From Nymphaea colorata (Eukaryota; Streptophyta; Magnoliopsida; Nymphaeales; Nymphaeaceae): 64,000 bases of DNA. Shown in pieces: positions 12,074-24,800 of this stretch (positions within the stretch are counted from its first letter, which is position 1; each line of letters starts with the position of its first letter). Location: the NCBI RefSeq assembly GCF_008831285.2, contig NC_045150.1, positions 9,808,001 through 9,872,000 on the forward strand. Direction: 5' to 3'. The position numbers and the translations under genes were made by a program. The notes under the pieces were generated by a model. The model was not told the origin of the DNA. It saw only the letters and a list, made by a program, of their open reading frames with translations, and searched no databases.

Positions 12074-12913
12074 TCAATTTTTGTACTTGATGCAGTCTAA
12101 TTTCTTATGCCCCTTTTTCTTGCAAAAGAAACACTTTATAGGAGCTAAGTTAGTCTGCACAGTTTGAGAAGCAGTTTGCAATGTTGACTTCTTCTTGGCA
12201 CTCTTTTTCATTAAACTTTTCTTTATGTCAAATTTACTAGCCCTAGAGTGAGAAACCATATGTGCACTTTGCAACTTCTCACCCTTCATTCTTTCATCCT
12301 CTTCAACACACTTAGACATCAATTCATTGAATGTCCATTCAGTATTATGTGTGTTGTAACTGATCTTAAAAGGAGTACATTCAGCTGGTAAAGAGGTCAA
12401 AGTATAGAATACCAAGAAAGATTCAGAAATAGTCAACTTCATGTCATTCAATTAAGAAGCAATGTTCCTCATTTCTAACATATATTGGCGAATGTTACCC
12501 CAACCTTGATATTTCATAGATATTAACTTTGACATTAGGGTACTGGCTCTGGCTTTATGACAACTGACAAACTGAGCCTCAACTGCATCCAAGAACTCTC
12601 TCACCGTTCTACAATGTGGGACAGCACCACGTATGTTCTTAGCGACCCTTGATTGCAAAAGCAACAAGCTTAGTCAGTTAGAATGCTCCCACTTGTCAAA
12701 GTACACTGTTTCATTATGTGTACTTTGTGGTGTAAGAGGAGGTGGCTCAGGTCACCTCAAAGCCATATCCAGATCCATATACCCCAATGTAAACACAAAA
12801 TTTTCTTTCCATTCAGCATAATTTGAATTATCAAGTAAATGGATAGAATTTGAGCCATTAAAATAAATAGAACCAGGCACTGCAGATGACAAAAGACATC
12901 GATAAGTTGACAT
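12074..12913 (-). pseudogene. Copia gag polyprotein (UBN2 type, broken)
   Basis: The frame can be followed from an ATG at 12913, through SIYFNGSNSIHLLD and NYAEWKENFVFTLGYM, to a zinc knuckle CFFCKKKGHKKLDC (CX2CX4HX4C) near 12120. These are marks of Copia Gag. In-frame stops interrupt it at about 12755 and about 12450, and a further break lies near 12670. The zinc knuckle itself is intact. The product would be the particle-forming nucleocapsid protein. Confidence 0.85.
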
Positions 12914-14458
12914 GCATCATATGAGACAAACCATATGGAACAGTAAACTAAATAAAAGGCTCTTTATGTCTACTATTTTCAAGACAAATATCCGGGGTCA
13001 TTAGGATACTACTTTGGTAATATACCTAATACACACATGTATTCCGTCTTAACTTTATCTACTAAAACTAGGAAATGTAAATCCAAACTATAGCTAAGCA
13101 TAATACATTTGGGTGTAAAATGACAGAACTATGTAAGGATCTATTTTCCTATTTTACTCTACTTATTCTTCTGAACATAACACACTACCTTTGGGTAATT
13201 ATGTTACTTCAAATAAGAATAAGTACAAAATGAAACACTAATGTGCCTTTAAATTATGCGTAGTCACTTTAGTGAGGTATCACATGATTTAACTAATCAT
13301 AGGCTCTTTACATTAGTGTTATCGTACAAACTTTATGATCATGCAACAAAATTAACTTTAGCATAATCCTAAACAAAACATAATACAAGAATATGTTATA
13401 AAATCACATATAAAATGAAACACATGAATCATTTATGCATAATCAACTTAATGCTATCTAAGTTATTCATTAAAGCTCCATAAAACATAATGAATCGGTC
13501 CCGTATCGATCTAAAATGATCGAACCAATCCATTAATCACCTTAAATTAGCATAAAAACACATATACCAGCTTCCTCTAGCTTAGAACCGGTCTCGTATC
13601 AGTCCTAAATGAACCGAATCGGTGGAAAACTAGATGAACCAGTTCGAAAAGGAAAAGAACTGGTCTCAAACAACTCTGAATCAGTTCGAAAAGACCCGAA
13701 AAGGAAATCAAAAAAAGGCGAGCCGGCGGAAGACGAGCGGCAACAAGAAATTTTTTTTTTTATTAAGCATTATGGATCCGGGTCGGCTCAACATGATTCG
13801 ACCCAGGTCCGACCGTCTCCCACTCGACCGTATCCCGCTTGACCGAGCGAGCGGTTTCAGGCAGCAAGAAACTGCCGCTCCTCTGCAAAACACCGAACGC
13901 AGGGAACAGTGGGTTCTTCTCCGACGGGCTGAGTGAAGCCTTGGGTGGGCGCCGGCGACTCTCACGGCGCCGTCCGACGACGGCTAAGTCGCCAGCATAC
14001 TTATGACCGGTCGTCGCCCTCCCTGTGCCTATTTTGCATATTAGGGCATGATTTGAAAAAAAAAACGGCAATGGGGAGGGTGACGGGCGACTTTGGGTGG
14101 GCGCCGGCGGGTGCTGTCGGGGCCGACCGATGACGGTGAACCCGCCGGTGGCCTCCCTTCCTTCAGACGCCCTTTAACTGAAGGCCAACCTCTTCCCTGT
14201 TCCTTCTCATGTTCTTTTCCTTCTGTTGGGCGGCTGAAACGACGCCGAAAAAGACCACCGGCAGGCCACCCAACGGCGTGGGTGGCTGCCAGCGGGTCGC
14301 GCCAGGACGCAGAGGTCCGGTCGTCGCCTAATGGCCGGCCGATGCCTGCCTTAGGCCGAAATCCGGCGCCCCTAGTTTCTGCCCTATTCCCTTTGCGTGA
14401 AGACAGAATGCAAAGGGAAACACGCGCAGCGGAAGCGTGGTGTGGGCCCATAACCCAT
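12914..14458 (-). other. untranslated leader of the Copia element, with a GC-rich block
   Basis: About 1.5 kb separate the 5' LTR from gag. The gag-proximal part (about 12914-13560) is AT-rich. The LTR-proximal part (about 13690-14450) is strongly GC-rich and contains a repeated TGGGTGGGCGCCGGCG word (about 13942 and 14094). Long open frames cross the GC block on both strands but match no Gag or Pol domain, so I do not call them genes. Confidence 0.7.
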
Positions 14459-14869
14459 TGTTGGAACTTTGAGAGGAATCAAAGACCGCGCACAAAAAAC
14501 GAAAATACAGAAATCGAAAATAAGCATTCATGATTCATGTATTTCATAAGGGCGGAAGAAGAACCTGTAGAGGCGACCGCCGACTGAATGTCGACGGCTG
14601 TTGGAAGAACGGCTACAGTCCCCATAGAGTCGTTCCCCAGCAGCATTGGCAGCGGCGGTGACGGTGGCGGCAATGGGTTTCTCTCCTCAGCCATGGCAGC
14701 CCAGTAATGGGGACAGGCAATTCACGTATGGCTAAGGGGACCGATTACCCAGACGGTAAAAATTGAATGTGTCTCACACCATCACAAGACACGAGTGTTT
14801 ATACTTAGGGTCTGAAACAGATATGGACCCGTATCGACGCAAGACTATCCAGATGGGGAAATCCCAACA
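14459..14869 (-). repeat. 5' LTR of the Copia element
   Basis: This 411-bp repeat is the partner of 8267-8669. It has TG...CA ends and the TATA-like box altered to TATAAACA. It is followed at 14870 by the right copy of ATGAG. Confidence 0.9.
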
Positions 14870-14874
14870 ATGAG
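14870..14874. repeat. right target-site duplication of the Copia element (ATGAG)
   Basis: It is identical to 8262-8266. Confidence 0.85.
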
Positions 14875-15990
14875 ATCTCTTGGGGAGAAAAACAGGAGAA
14901 TTTAGCAAGATTTTTGCTGGACCTGGGGGAGAGAGTATATTAGTGAATTCGATTTCTGTTGACCTCTATGGTGGCCCTCCTTTGTTAGAGAGACTATTCA
15001 GTCAAACGGAGAAGCATCCCAATCGTTAATAATGGATTCAATTTTATTTTGACTGTAGGATATTTTACGTTGGAGAGAAAATTAGCTGCCCGTTCAATGT
15101 TAACTGAGTCTTGTCTTCAGAAATTATGAATTCCTCTTGCTTCCAGGCTCTTTTTATGTTCAACACCACCTGTTTCCTGTTCCATCTCCTCTAAGATGTG
15201 AAAATGTTTTTATATATATATACATTGAATGTATAATTTCATGAACTTAAAGTTAAAGATGATAACAACACGTACGCATGTCCAGATGAGTTGAAAATGC
15301 ACGTTTAAGGGTGTTACTCCTGATGTTTGGATTTGTCTCAGCCTAAAGCTTTGAGCTGCTGGCTGTCCAGGTCTTACCATTGTGCTTGTGAATACATATA
15401 TCTATATATAGAAGAGAGGGACGTTGGTCCTCTGAACAGCACCTTCACCCACTGGCAAGATCTCAACCTTGTCAGATTTTGTTGATCCAATTTTATAAAA
15501 ATAGTCTGCATGCATTTTATGGCAGAAAATATGCCTTGGATCTTACAAATTTAATGCAAAATATGATTAGAAGACCCGAGTTTCAATCTTTTGAATCGGA
15601 AAATCCATGATTTTACATGCAAATAACATTATCTAAAGCGTCATCTACATTCAGTCATGTTCTACAGAAAAGGAGGAAAGAAAAGAAGAAATCAAAACTA
15701 GAGCAGGAGACAACATAGATCGTCCAAACTAATGCAAGGATAGAAACAAATCTTGTTCCGCAAAGCTGAAATGTTATAAACACAGAGAATCAGATGTAGA
15801 TCACATCTGTTGGCATCTCACACTTCTCCAAAGGACAAATATATAAGCAAAAACACAAGCACGATTAACTAGAAAGAAATTATGAGTCGGCCGCATGTTC
15901 TGGGAGTTGCAGCAAAGACCGTTGTTTCATTCATTTGAGCACCTACCCTCCAAGTTAATATGCATGTGGAAGAGCTTGATCTGCCCTGTC
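14875..15990. other. intergenic DNA between the Copia element and LEA14 copy 2
   Basis: No gene is seen. The part nearest 15990 is probably the 3' untranslated region of LEA14 copy 2. A short (TA)n run lies near 15211-15222. Confidence 0.4.
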
Positions 15991-16627
15991 CTATAAAATC
16001 TTGATCTCCCCTGATTTGTTGAGCGGAATTGTGATCATCTTCCCAATAATGGGCATGCGGAATTTAAGGGTGACGTCCAACTCATAGTCGATATCTCCAT
16101 CGCCGGCTACGTCCAGGGTCATGGTCTTGACGATGCTGTATGGAATCTCCACCGGGACGTCAAACGTTTTTTCTTTCCACGCCGGTAGCGAACCTTGATC
16201 GGGAACCACCCCTGAAGCGATGACCCTGTCAACAGCCAACGAATTCAGACACTACCGTTTGGAGATAGCGATAATATTCCGGCGCACAGAACTAAACGTA
16301 ATAATGATGATAATAACAACGAAAGAAGGTGGGGAAGCTTCGAACTAGCTACCTTCCGGAGCTTTTGAAGGCGAAGGGGACCTCTCCCATGGGGATGCTG
16401 AAGAAGTTGGGGTTGTTGACGACGACGGTGCCCTGTAACGTCACCGACTTTGTGGTCACCTTCTTCAGCGCCACGTTCCTCAGGGCTGCCTTCGGCACAT
16501 CAAACAGACCGAAGATCATCTGCTTATCCTTCGCCGCCGCAACGTTCCCCTTCCCCCTCTCCGGCAACAGCAACACCACAGACAAGACAAGGAGGAAGTG
16601 CCATACGTTCTTTGCCACCTCCGCCAT
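15991..16627 (-). CDS. LEA14-type protein (LEA_2 family), gene copy 2, with hydrophobic N-terminal leader
   Basis: Two exons, 16627-16353 and 16225-15991, are joined across a 127-bp GT-AG intron and give 169 residues. The LEA_2 fold is clear: GTVVVNNPNFFSIPMGEVPF, FKSSGRVIASG, VPVEIPYSIV, GDIDYELDV and IIGKMITIPLNKSGEIKIL at the end. The phase-2 intron falls in the Arg codon before VIASG, exactly as in copy 1, so the two are duplicates. The first about 28 residues differ. MAEVAKNVWHFLLVLSVVLL is a charged start followed by a strongly hydrophobic stretch (about residues 9-22), then ERGKG. That looks like a signal peptide or membrane anchor, which classical LEA14 proteins lack. Targeting to the secretory pathway is inference. 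The ORF has no break, and the first ATG was used. If the hydrophobic part is not translated, an internal start at Met42 (CAG-ATG-ATC) would leave a short LEA_2 domain, which seems less likely. Confidence 0.9.
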
Positions 16628-16668
16628 TGGTCTCTCTCTCTCGCTCTTTCTGTGCCCTTCTCTGTCGT

Positions 16669-16675
16669 TATATAT
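16669..16675 (-). promoter_or_regulatory. TATA-like box of LEA14 copy 2
   Basis: The minus strand reads TATATAA about 45 bp before the start codon, with TATAAAG slightly further upstream at about 16676-16682. Either would give a very short 5' leader. This is inferred from position only. Confidence 0.4.
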
Positions 16676-16682
16676 GCTTTAT

Positions 16683-18803
16683 AGATCGCCAGTAGAATGC
16701 TGGTGACCCCAGCCAGCGGGGGTAGTCCCTGTAACTTGGGCCCTCCGCCCTCGCATTAATGGTACATCTTCACCCAAGGTCAGGGAAGATTTCAAGGATT
16801 CTTATAAGGGCGTACAAGTGAATGCTGCCACCCTGTGAAGACATAAAATGTTAAAAGAGGATCAGGCCGTTATGAAGAAGAAAGATATCGTCGTTGATTT
16901 TTCCATAATAAGCCTTACCTCATTTTCTTTATCAGCGCTCTGGATTTTGATTCCTTGCTCATCCAACTGTCTCTGCTTTCTGGAAAACCTCTAAGTCGAT
17001 CCCATTGTCCATTGTTAGATCATGTAGCATAGCAGACCAAAAAGACATATAAACCGATAGGCATAGCATCGCCGATGAGGTTGGAGGACTGATGAAAGCC
17101 CAACCAACAGTTTGATTCTCTTGTATTCTATTAGTTTAGAGTTTGATTCTCTTGTATTCTATAGTTTAGACTGCAAACAATAGCAGGCGCTACTCTCGAG
17201 TTGAAGAGAGTAACCATAAGTTCACCCAAGCCACCGAGACTACAGAGGCAGGAGCTTCCACATCGAAAAGGTACCTCCTTCATCCTATTGTTTTTAGATG
17301 TTTGGAACTCTGGATCACATCCTTCCTATCCGCTAACGGCTAACCACCACTTAAGACAGCCCAAGACAAGAGGCTAACACGAGTTTGCTAATTGAGTGCA
17401 AGCTGGATATTTAATCAGCCTTAATTATACATAATATATAAGATGATTTCTTTATATCCATGTTGGTATTTTCAAGAGATTTAACCATATAGATGCAGTT
17501 TTCATGTCCGAAAACTTAAAAGATGATGTAAAGCTTACTTTTAAAAAATATGGTATAAATAAAATTTGTTAAGCCAAAGAAAGTTGAATTGCTGATTTTT
17601 AAGTGCTTATAGCAGCCCACACGTACAACAGAACTGTCACTTTGGACGAAATTAACAGTTTAAACGGATTTGTCTACGCTAAAAGAGAGAAAGCATCAAA
17701 GTGAAATGACGGACCCAAGGTCAGCGGTAATAGGATGAGGACGAGTGAGGAAAAATCTCTAACCTGAGAGATCTGTGTATTGTGACAGATTATGGCCCCT
17801 ATATACCGAAACATAAAAGAGTTCTTTCACCACGCAAAACATGGCCCAATGGTCGAACCACGAAAAAACCGTGTCTACCTTGTTCTCACTCATTATATGG
17901 AGCGGCATTCGTCCCACGCTTGCATGGAAGATTCATTTGCGGCGCTCGAATCCGTCGGACTCCTACAGCAGGCCTGATTAACTCACAGTAGGAAGAACAG
18001 GTTCAATTGACCCTTCATAACAGCAACACGAGTTGGAATCATATCAGCATATCGTGTATAAGCTTATTTTATATGTTAATTTTGTCTTAAAAGATATGCG
18101 GATTTTGTACATCTCACTGTTTTTTAATGGTGTAAGTTTTTGAGAACTTTACTTCTATACCATTAGCAATATGGTAAATTCATTAAAAATGTCATGAGAT
18201 ATTTTTCCACATTGTCGATAAACAAACCTTCAATTTTTGCGGTTGCAAAAAATAAAAATTTTGCTTGCATGTCTGAAAACTCAAATGCCCTATACCCCAT
18301 AGAAATCAGATCTTAAGAAAGATCTCTAATATGAGGATTAAAATGTCAATGTAAAACGCGAAACAAGTAATGGGATTTGTTCTTTTTACAATAATCCCTC
18401 GCTTACGAGCCTCCGCAAAACCTAAAATCCCTGTGCTTCGATGGATACACACAACAAGGTCCTCTTTTTACTGTTCGAAATTAAAGATATTTAACTAGTA
18501 ACAAAATAAACGATCATTGAAATGAACACAGCTTGACCACCAAATAAATTTCTCAACATCCCAAGATACATGACTCGGAGAAGCCAGGCCCCTCCCCAGT
18601 AGACCAACATAATCAACCTTAGAAGGATGGAAATTATTTCTTCAAACCCACTGACAAAAAATCAACTATGGACAGACAAATTAGCAGGCAGGAAAGTCTC
18701 TGTCCAACAGATTGATCACATTTAAACCGAAAACAGAAGAGACAAAACAGGATTGCTCCCGAAACACTCCATGCCATGAAAACAGAGATGGAGAATAAAA
18801 CCA
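16683..18803. other. intergenic DNA between LEA14 copy 2 and SGT1
   Basis: No gene is recognised. A 30-bp phrase containing TTGATTCTCTTGTATTCTAT is repeated back to back near 17111-17165. The open frames near 17782-17991 lie in two overlapping plus-strand frames and match nothing I know. The last few hundred bases before 18804 probably include the SGT1 3' untranslated region. Confidence 0.4.
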
Positions 18804-21800
18804 CTAGTATTCCCATTTCTTCATCTCCATCCCATCAGGAGCACTGCCCTCAACCGTTTTTGAGCCAACGTCCTTCCAATTCGTTGACAGCACTGTGCCA
18901 TTTGACTCCACCTGTCAGCCCCAAAAAAAGCAGCAAAAAAGGGACAAATCATTCCCATTATCATCGCATAATCAATGGTTCTTTGTTATATAATACGTAT
19001 TCGAGTGGCATAAAGGTGTCAGATAGTAACAGGTTAACACAAAAAGCAAACATCTCAATATGATGCCAAAAAGTTGATGCAGTTACTTACAAAAGATTTT
19101 TTCATCGCGCGTCTGGTATCCTCATCCGCATTCTGGTATATATCACGGAACAACTTGTTTAAAGCAGCATCTCCTTCCAACTTCTCATCCTTCTCCTGAA
19201 AGACAATGGAAGCAAAGGTGGTGTGATGTCATTTTTCAACAATCAATCAGGTAAACCCCTAAGAGAAGAGAACCACTACAGATAACCTGATTCTTAAAGA
19301 CACACCTCTCTTTTAACTTCAGCTTCCAGCTTATCCCAGTCGGTTCCCTTGCTTTTCGAGGATGGATATGCAGGCCGGGGTCTTGTCTCTACTTGGCAAA
19401 AAGAAAGAAAACCGAATTAGATTCCAGCTGTCAATCGCCTCTCTCTTCCCCTTCTCTCTCAAGTCTCAACACGAATAATCATGCACGCACAGACATGCAG
19501 GCATGCACACACACATGCACGTGTAGAAAAAACAGAAACCTGCCCGAGGTAGATACCTAAAACCTGATCTTTGATTCATGTGTGGCAATACAAAGTCAAA
19601 GGAAAAGACAAACTCATCAACTCATGAAAATCAAATTTACCAGACAATGAGTGCAGCCTCTGCGAAGTAGATACTCCACCCTTGTATTCGAGAGATGTCC
19701 AATTAATAGATTCATCAGCTTTGAAAAGACGAATTTCTATTTTTGTTGACAAAATGGTACACCTGCACCTTTGAGGCAAAATCTGCACAGAAAGGGGGAA
19801 AAAGCTCTTAATGACAAGGTTGAACATGACCTGAGCAGGCTAGTTTCCAGGTCAGCATAGCCCCCTAAAGGCCTCAGGACGTAACACTTGATAAAAACTT
19901 CGGACAGGACCTTCAATTTGGATATAAGATTATAAGTAGCCTTTTCTAAAAAGCACATACACCCAATGTTCAAAAATGGCAGTACAGTCAAAGAGCATCC
20001 GTGGATAACCAAACTAGTAACATTGAATTCTTGAGATTGCAAACCAGTCAAGCAGGACCCAACAAGCCCCAGTTCCCACACATAAAGACTACTCACAAGT
20101 CTTGTCCACATGATGACAATATTTCCTGCAGCTTAAAGACTCACATGTAGATACAATCCTCATTTCCCAACCTCAATCTACTTCCACAAAGCTTTCCAAT
20201 TCATGTAACTGTTTTCTCCATTTGTAGCAAAATTTGAATGCGTGCAGATGATTGCTAACATAAGTTGAGGCTGTCTGGTAGTCACGGTCGACCCAAGATA
20301 AGAAAAATATAAGAACTCCAATCAATACATTTTTTCAGCATTCAACTTGTTACATCCATTGATTTGAGTGGTATTGGTCATTTAAATGAAATCATGAAAA
20401 GGTAAATCAAACTTCTAGGTCTAGCCAAAGAGATGCAATGGTTGTATAAACACTGAGTTCCTTGATGTCAGTACTGTCTTACAGGAATTCTACACCATTA
20501 TATCTGCCAAAATGAGGAAAAAAGGAGTTTGAAAAAGTACCAAAACATCGTACACCCGAATCCCTCAGAAAACACATTATCTGTAACCTTTGCACCAAAA
20601 AGATAACAGGAATGCAATGATAAATTTTTCCACTTGCCAATTCCTCTCAGCAGCTTCTTGCCATCAAGCTTCTATTTTCTTTGTATCACCTCTCTCAGTT
20701 ATGCCCATGATACAGTAAGCCATCAATAAGCAAAGCATTTGAAATTCCAAAATAAAACAAGAGAAAATTCCTAATACCTTGGCAAATAGCCGTGGCTGAA
20801 AACAGAAAATCTCCTCATTGGGAACTTCAATGATCACACTTAACTGGGAAAGGGAAAAAAAGAAAGAAAAGTACAAGAATAAGCATAAAAGGAAGAAAAC
20901 TTCGAAAAGAATACAATAGTGGAAGCTTGAAGAAAATAGTGACAGACCAACTGTTCTCCAAAATCGATCTTAATATATTCTGATGATATTCCCTTGGCAA
21001 AAATGGTCAAGACAACTTGGTCAGGCTTCTGGTAGTATTCATGTCTGCAGATAAAAGTGAAACAAAGTTGCACCCTGTAAATATACTGGAATCAAGAACA
21101 GAAGCATGATTGGTAATTAAGCAGATGAACCAACAAAAATAACATGAATTGCTGTATTTCTCTTCGCGATGGCTGCAGATAAGTATCTGAACGCAACTAT
21201 TCAGATACAGATTTAGCAAAATAAAACTTAAAAGCCAAACCAATTGATAAAATTATTTTAAAAACACAAGTTCCAAGCACTTGCTTTACTATGCAGAACA
21301 ATCAAAATCCACAGAAACAAGTCACTACTAACTCAAAGAAGCAGACACCCAAACAGACATATCAATCAAGAACTAGGTTAGAGGTTTTCTTGGCAAACAC
21401 CCAAAAAAAAAGGAAGAAAAAAAATGTCAACATAGAACATAACAACCTATATTTTGGCTTCGGAACTGACACTTCTGAACTTGTATGGTTGTAGCCATGT
21501 CTAACATCATGTCCATTTGCAGTGTTGGTACCGTCTGACAGAAATCCAAGTGATGAAGAAACAGCAGTCAGATGGTTATTGGGAACCAATGACTTACAGC
21601 TATTACTCACCTCTTCTGCATAATCAAATGAAAAGAAAAAATGCAAGTTCAAATAATGCATTTGAAAACATGAGCTCTTTCCCACATGTTGGTTGACTGA
21701 AAACACAACTGAGAGAAACCAAGCTAAGCATCATTTGTCACCTTGAGAACCATAGCAACTTGAAGATCTTACAAATAAAATGATTAAGAAAACCTCTAGC

Positions 21801-24800
21801 CAGTGCCAGGGTTCAACAGATTTTTTTTCAAAGAAATGAAAAAGCTAGTTGAAATGACACCTGATTCAGAAATTAATTGCATGGAATCAAGAACTACATG
21901 GATACCTGCAATGCCCTTGTCACACTCCTCAATCAAATCACCGAACTTCATGTTCTTTGGGTCCAACGAAGCACCTTTCTTAAGTGCTTCCATCGCTGTC
22001 TCAAACTCTTCAAGTTGGATACATGCAGTACTGGGCAGAAATACAACCGTTTATAAGCATAGCATTCACAGAGACAGGGACACAGAACTCAGTAATTAAA
22101 CTGAAAGTCATCAGATTAGAAAATACTAACAAAAAAATCAAGGTAGCTGCAACTAGCAAACTGACCAAGGTATAATTCTGTAGGCTTGTTATGTTGTCCA
22201 ATGTCCATTATAAATATAAAAGCCGGACAGTAAAAAAGGAATCAACAACTGAAACAGTAATTAACCAATAAATCTTGCAGAACATTAAAACAAATATATG
22301 TGAATGTTCTTGAAACACATGTACACATACATATATGCTGGGCAAAGGGTCACCAAGCACTATAGACCCAAGCTGCTTCATGGAAGAATTAAAGCCATAT
22401 AAAAGGCACGTATCAAAAAGACTCAAAATAGGTTATGCACTCTGAAAAGAGCAAATTTCCTTGATAGTAGATACATGGAAGGAAAGGAGCCTTTGTTCAA
22501 AAATCACACACCAAGGATAAGCTAGGTATAGGAATTAAATTGTTCTCTCTTCAAGGTAGATAGAATCAGATCGATTGCACACGTATAAATGAACATACAG
22601 ATGGACAGACAGATAGACGCACGCATGCACACACAGACACACACATACTGCAGCATCTTTATTATGCACTGGCACAATCTGGACCAAACAAAAGAAATCA
22701 TGAAAGAAGAAAAAGAAGAAGAAACTGGTCAACAGTGAACAGAGCCACATAACTACATAGGCATCTTTCCACCAGCAACAACGGCAAAACATGACAAAAA
22801 GTAGACCAAGTGAACACGATTTTTCTATGTAACAAGGAAACGGCTATGAAGGCACCACAACCATGCTGGCACAGCCAGAAACAGGCGCAAACATGGGTGC
22901 AGGCTCTGGACTCACCATGGACATGGTCAATGGTGTGTCAAGTGTGGTACTGGTCCATGCCTTCATGGCTATAGTGATCCAAAGCATGGACTTGGTCAAC
23001 TCTGGCCAAGTCCATTTCTACCTTTTTAATTTTTTGTGTTTAATTAAATTAATTTAATATATGTTGATTACCTTGTTATTGTTTATTAGTTTACAAATTA
23101 TGAATTTGTCATTCATGAATGTATTGCTTGCTATTTTTCTTGCTTAAAAATTAAAAACCATATTTTCAGTTTGACTTGTTTGCACACATGAACATATCTA
23201 TACACAACTATGTCTCCACACGCAAGTCTTTTTTCAAATTCTGCACATCTGCGACCATGTCCGCACTCATACCCATTTTCCACTTGTCAGGTAGTATCCT
23301 CATGTAGCAGTCTAATTTAACCTTGATAAGAACAGAAACTTCCTATTTACTTCAGAAAACATATACTATTTCTTGTGTACCTCTTGGATTATAGTTAATT
23401 TTATGCGTCATTGGTCCTTATGTTCTTTATTTAGTTATTCTAAGCCTACAAGATCGTTACGTTATAGGCAAAGAAAGAATAAAGGTTATCTTTGTAAACC
23501 TTTACAAGGCAAGGATATGTGGCATTAGTGTCTAACTTCTTCAAGGTCATGATTTAATACTTTATCTAAGAATAGAGAAAGCGTATCTTCTATTTCAAAA
23601 TCGACCGAGTTGCACCCCATCAACCACTTTCATTTAATTTAAGCTTGGGCAACCCACAAATCACATTTTTTTTTCTAAGAAGCCTATCTTCTATTTCAAT
23701 ACAGATTTCTTGTGAAGCCACTGTAGGACAACTACATAGCAAGGTGTCAAGAACAAAATTCTGATCAAACCATTGTCACATATATCGTTTAAGGCCTACA
23801 GAAATTAAACAGCAAGGTTTTTCTAGGGTATAGTACCACATAATTGCATTTATCAGGGAAATCTTGGCAATTTTTTTAAAAGTAAAAAAAATAAAAAAAA
23901 TCATAAAATTTGGGTAAAAATAAAATAAATTAGAAATTAATAAGAAGATATTTAAAAGTGGCTAGATAAGCAACAAATGAAAATTAGAAAATCGAAACTA
24001 ACAATCTGGCAAATAATATCTAACAACTAACAACAAAACGCAAAAGGAGGAAAGCTTGCAGAGGTACGTGATTTTTATTTTCTGGCATCTTGTTCAAAAA
24101 TACATGTTTTATTGGTTTTTTTAGCTGAGTTATATTTGACATACTTATCACATTATTTTTTAATAAAACGGGATATTTGTGACAATGGATCAAACTACTA
24201 GTAAGAAAGGCATCTCTTCAGCATGTTCATATTAGGTTAGCAACTCTTTTTTAAGGATCAGCTAGGACAGCTTTTGAAGGCCATGTGAAGTAAGCTCAAC
24301 GTATTATTAGGAAAGAGAACCTACTATTGGAGCCAAATGCAGCAACAGTAAGATTTAGTTACAGAAGAAATGCCCCCGGCCCATTGACCAGAGAAGAAGA
24401 GGACATCAATAAAGCAACAACAAGGTAAAAAAAAAATAGAAATGAATAAAGGAACAACAAGGAAAACAGTTTCAGAATGGCCTAGAGCTGCCTGTGATGT
24501 TGAAGCATGTAAATGGAACCATTCACCATGTTAATTTGATAGGTACCAACACCTAACTTTTGCATGGCTACACAATCGTTGACCACTGACAATAAACGAC
24601 CAACAAGGGATAAATTTTCCTCAATGAAACAAGTGCATATTTTTCTATGGAAGCCACACATGCCATAAGCTTTTCAAAAAGATATTGAGAAAGTCAATAT
24701 AAAATAATAAGCAATAATTATTAAGAAGCTTTACAGTCCTCAGGATTATCCATAAATTTTTTATCATTCGGACCCACTAGCGCAATAACAAGTGATACAG

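Larger units (their letters stand above)
8267..14869 (-). mobile_element. full-length Ty1/Copia LTR retrotransposon (inactive)
   Basis: The 6,603-bp element is transcribed on the minus strand. It has two LTRs (14459-14869 is the 5' LTR, 8267-8669 the 3' LTR), both with TG...CA ends. Its domain order gag - protease - integrase - reverse transcriptase - RNase H is the Copia order. A purine-rich tract (minus strand AGTGGGAGAT) sits immediately before the 3' LTR. It is flanked by ATGAG on both sides. The LTRs differ at roughly two dozen bases plus two small indels over about 405 bp (about 6% by eye, mostly transitions), so the insertion is not recent. The coding region carries several stops and frameshifts, so it cannot make its own proteins. 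The sequence after the 5' LTR (minus strand TGGGTTATGGGCCC) does not match the usual initiator-Met primer site. The element lies between the two LEA14 genes. Confidence 0.93.

Noticed and set aside
14041-14533. Overlapping 136- and 146-codon frames in the GC-rich Copia leader
   Set aside because: They are open on both strands because of high GC, cross the LTR boundary, and match no Gag, Pol or host protein I know.
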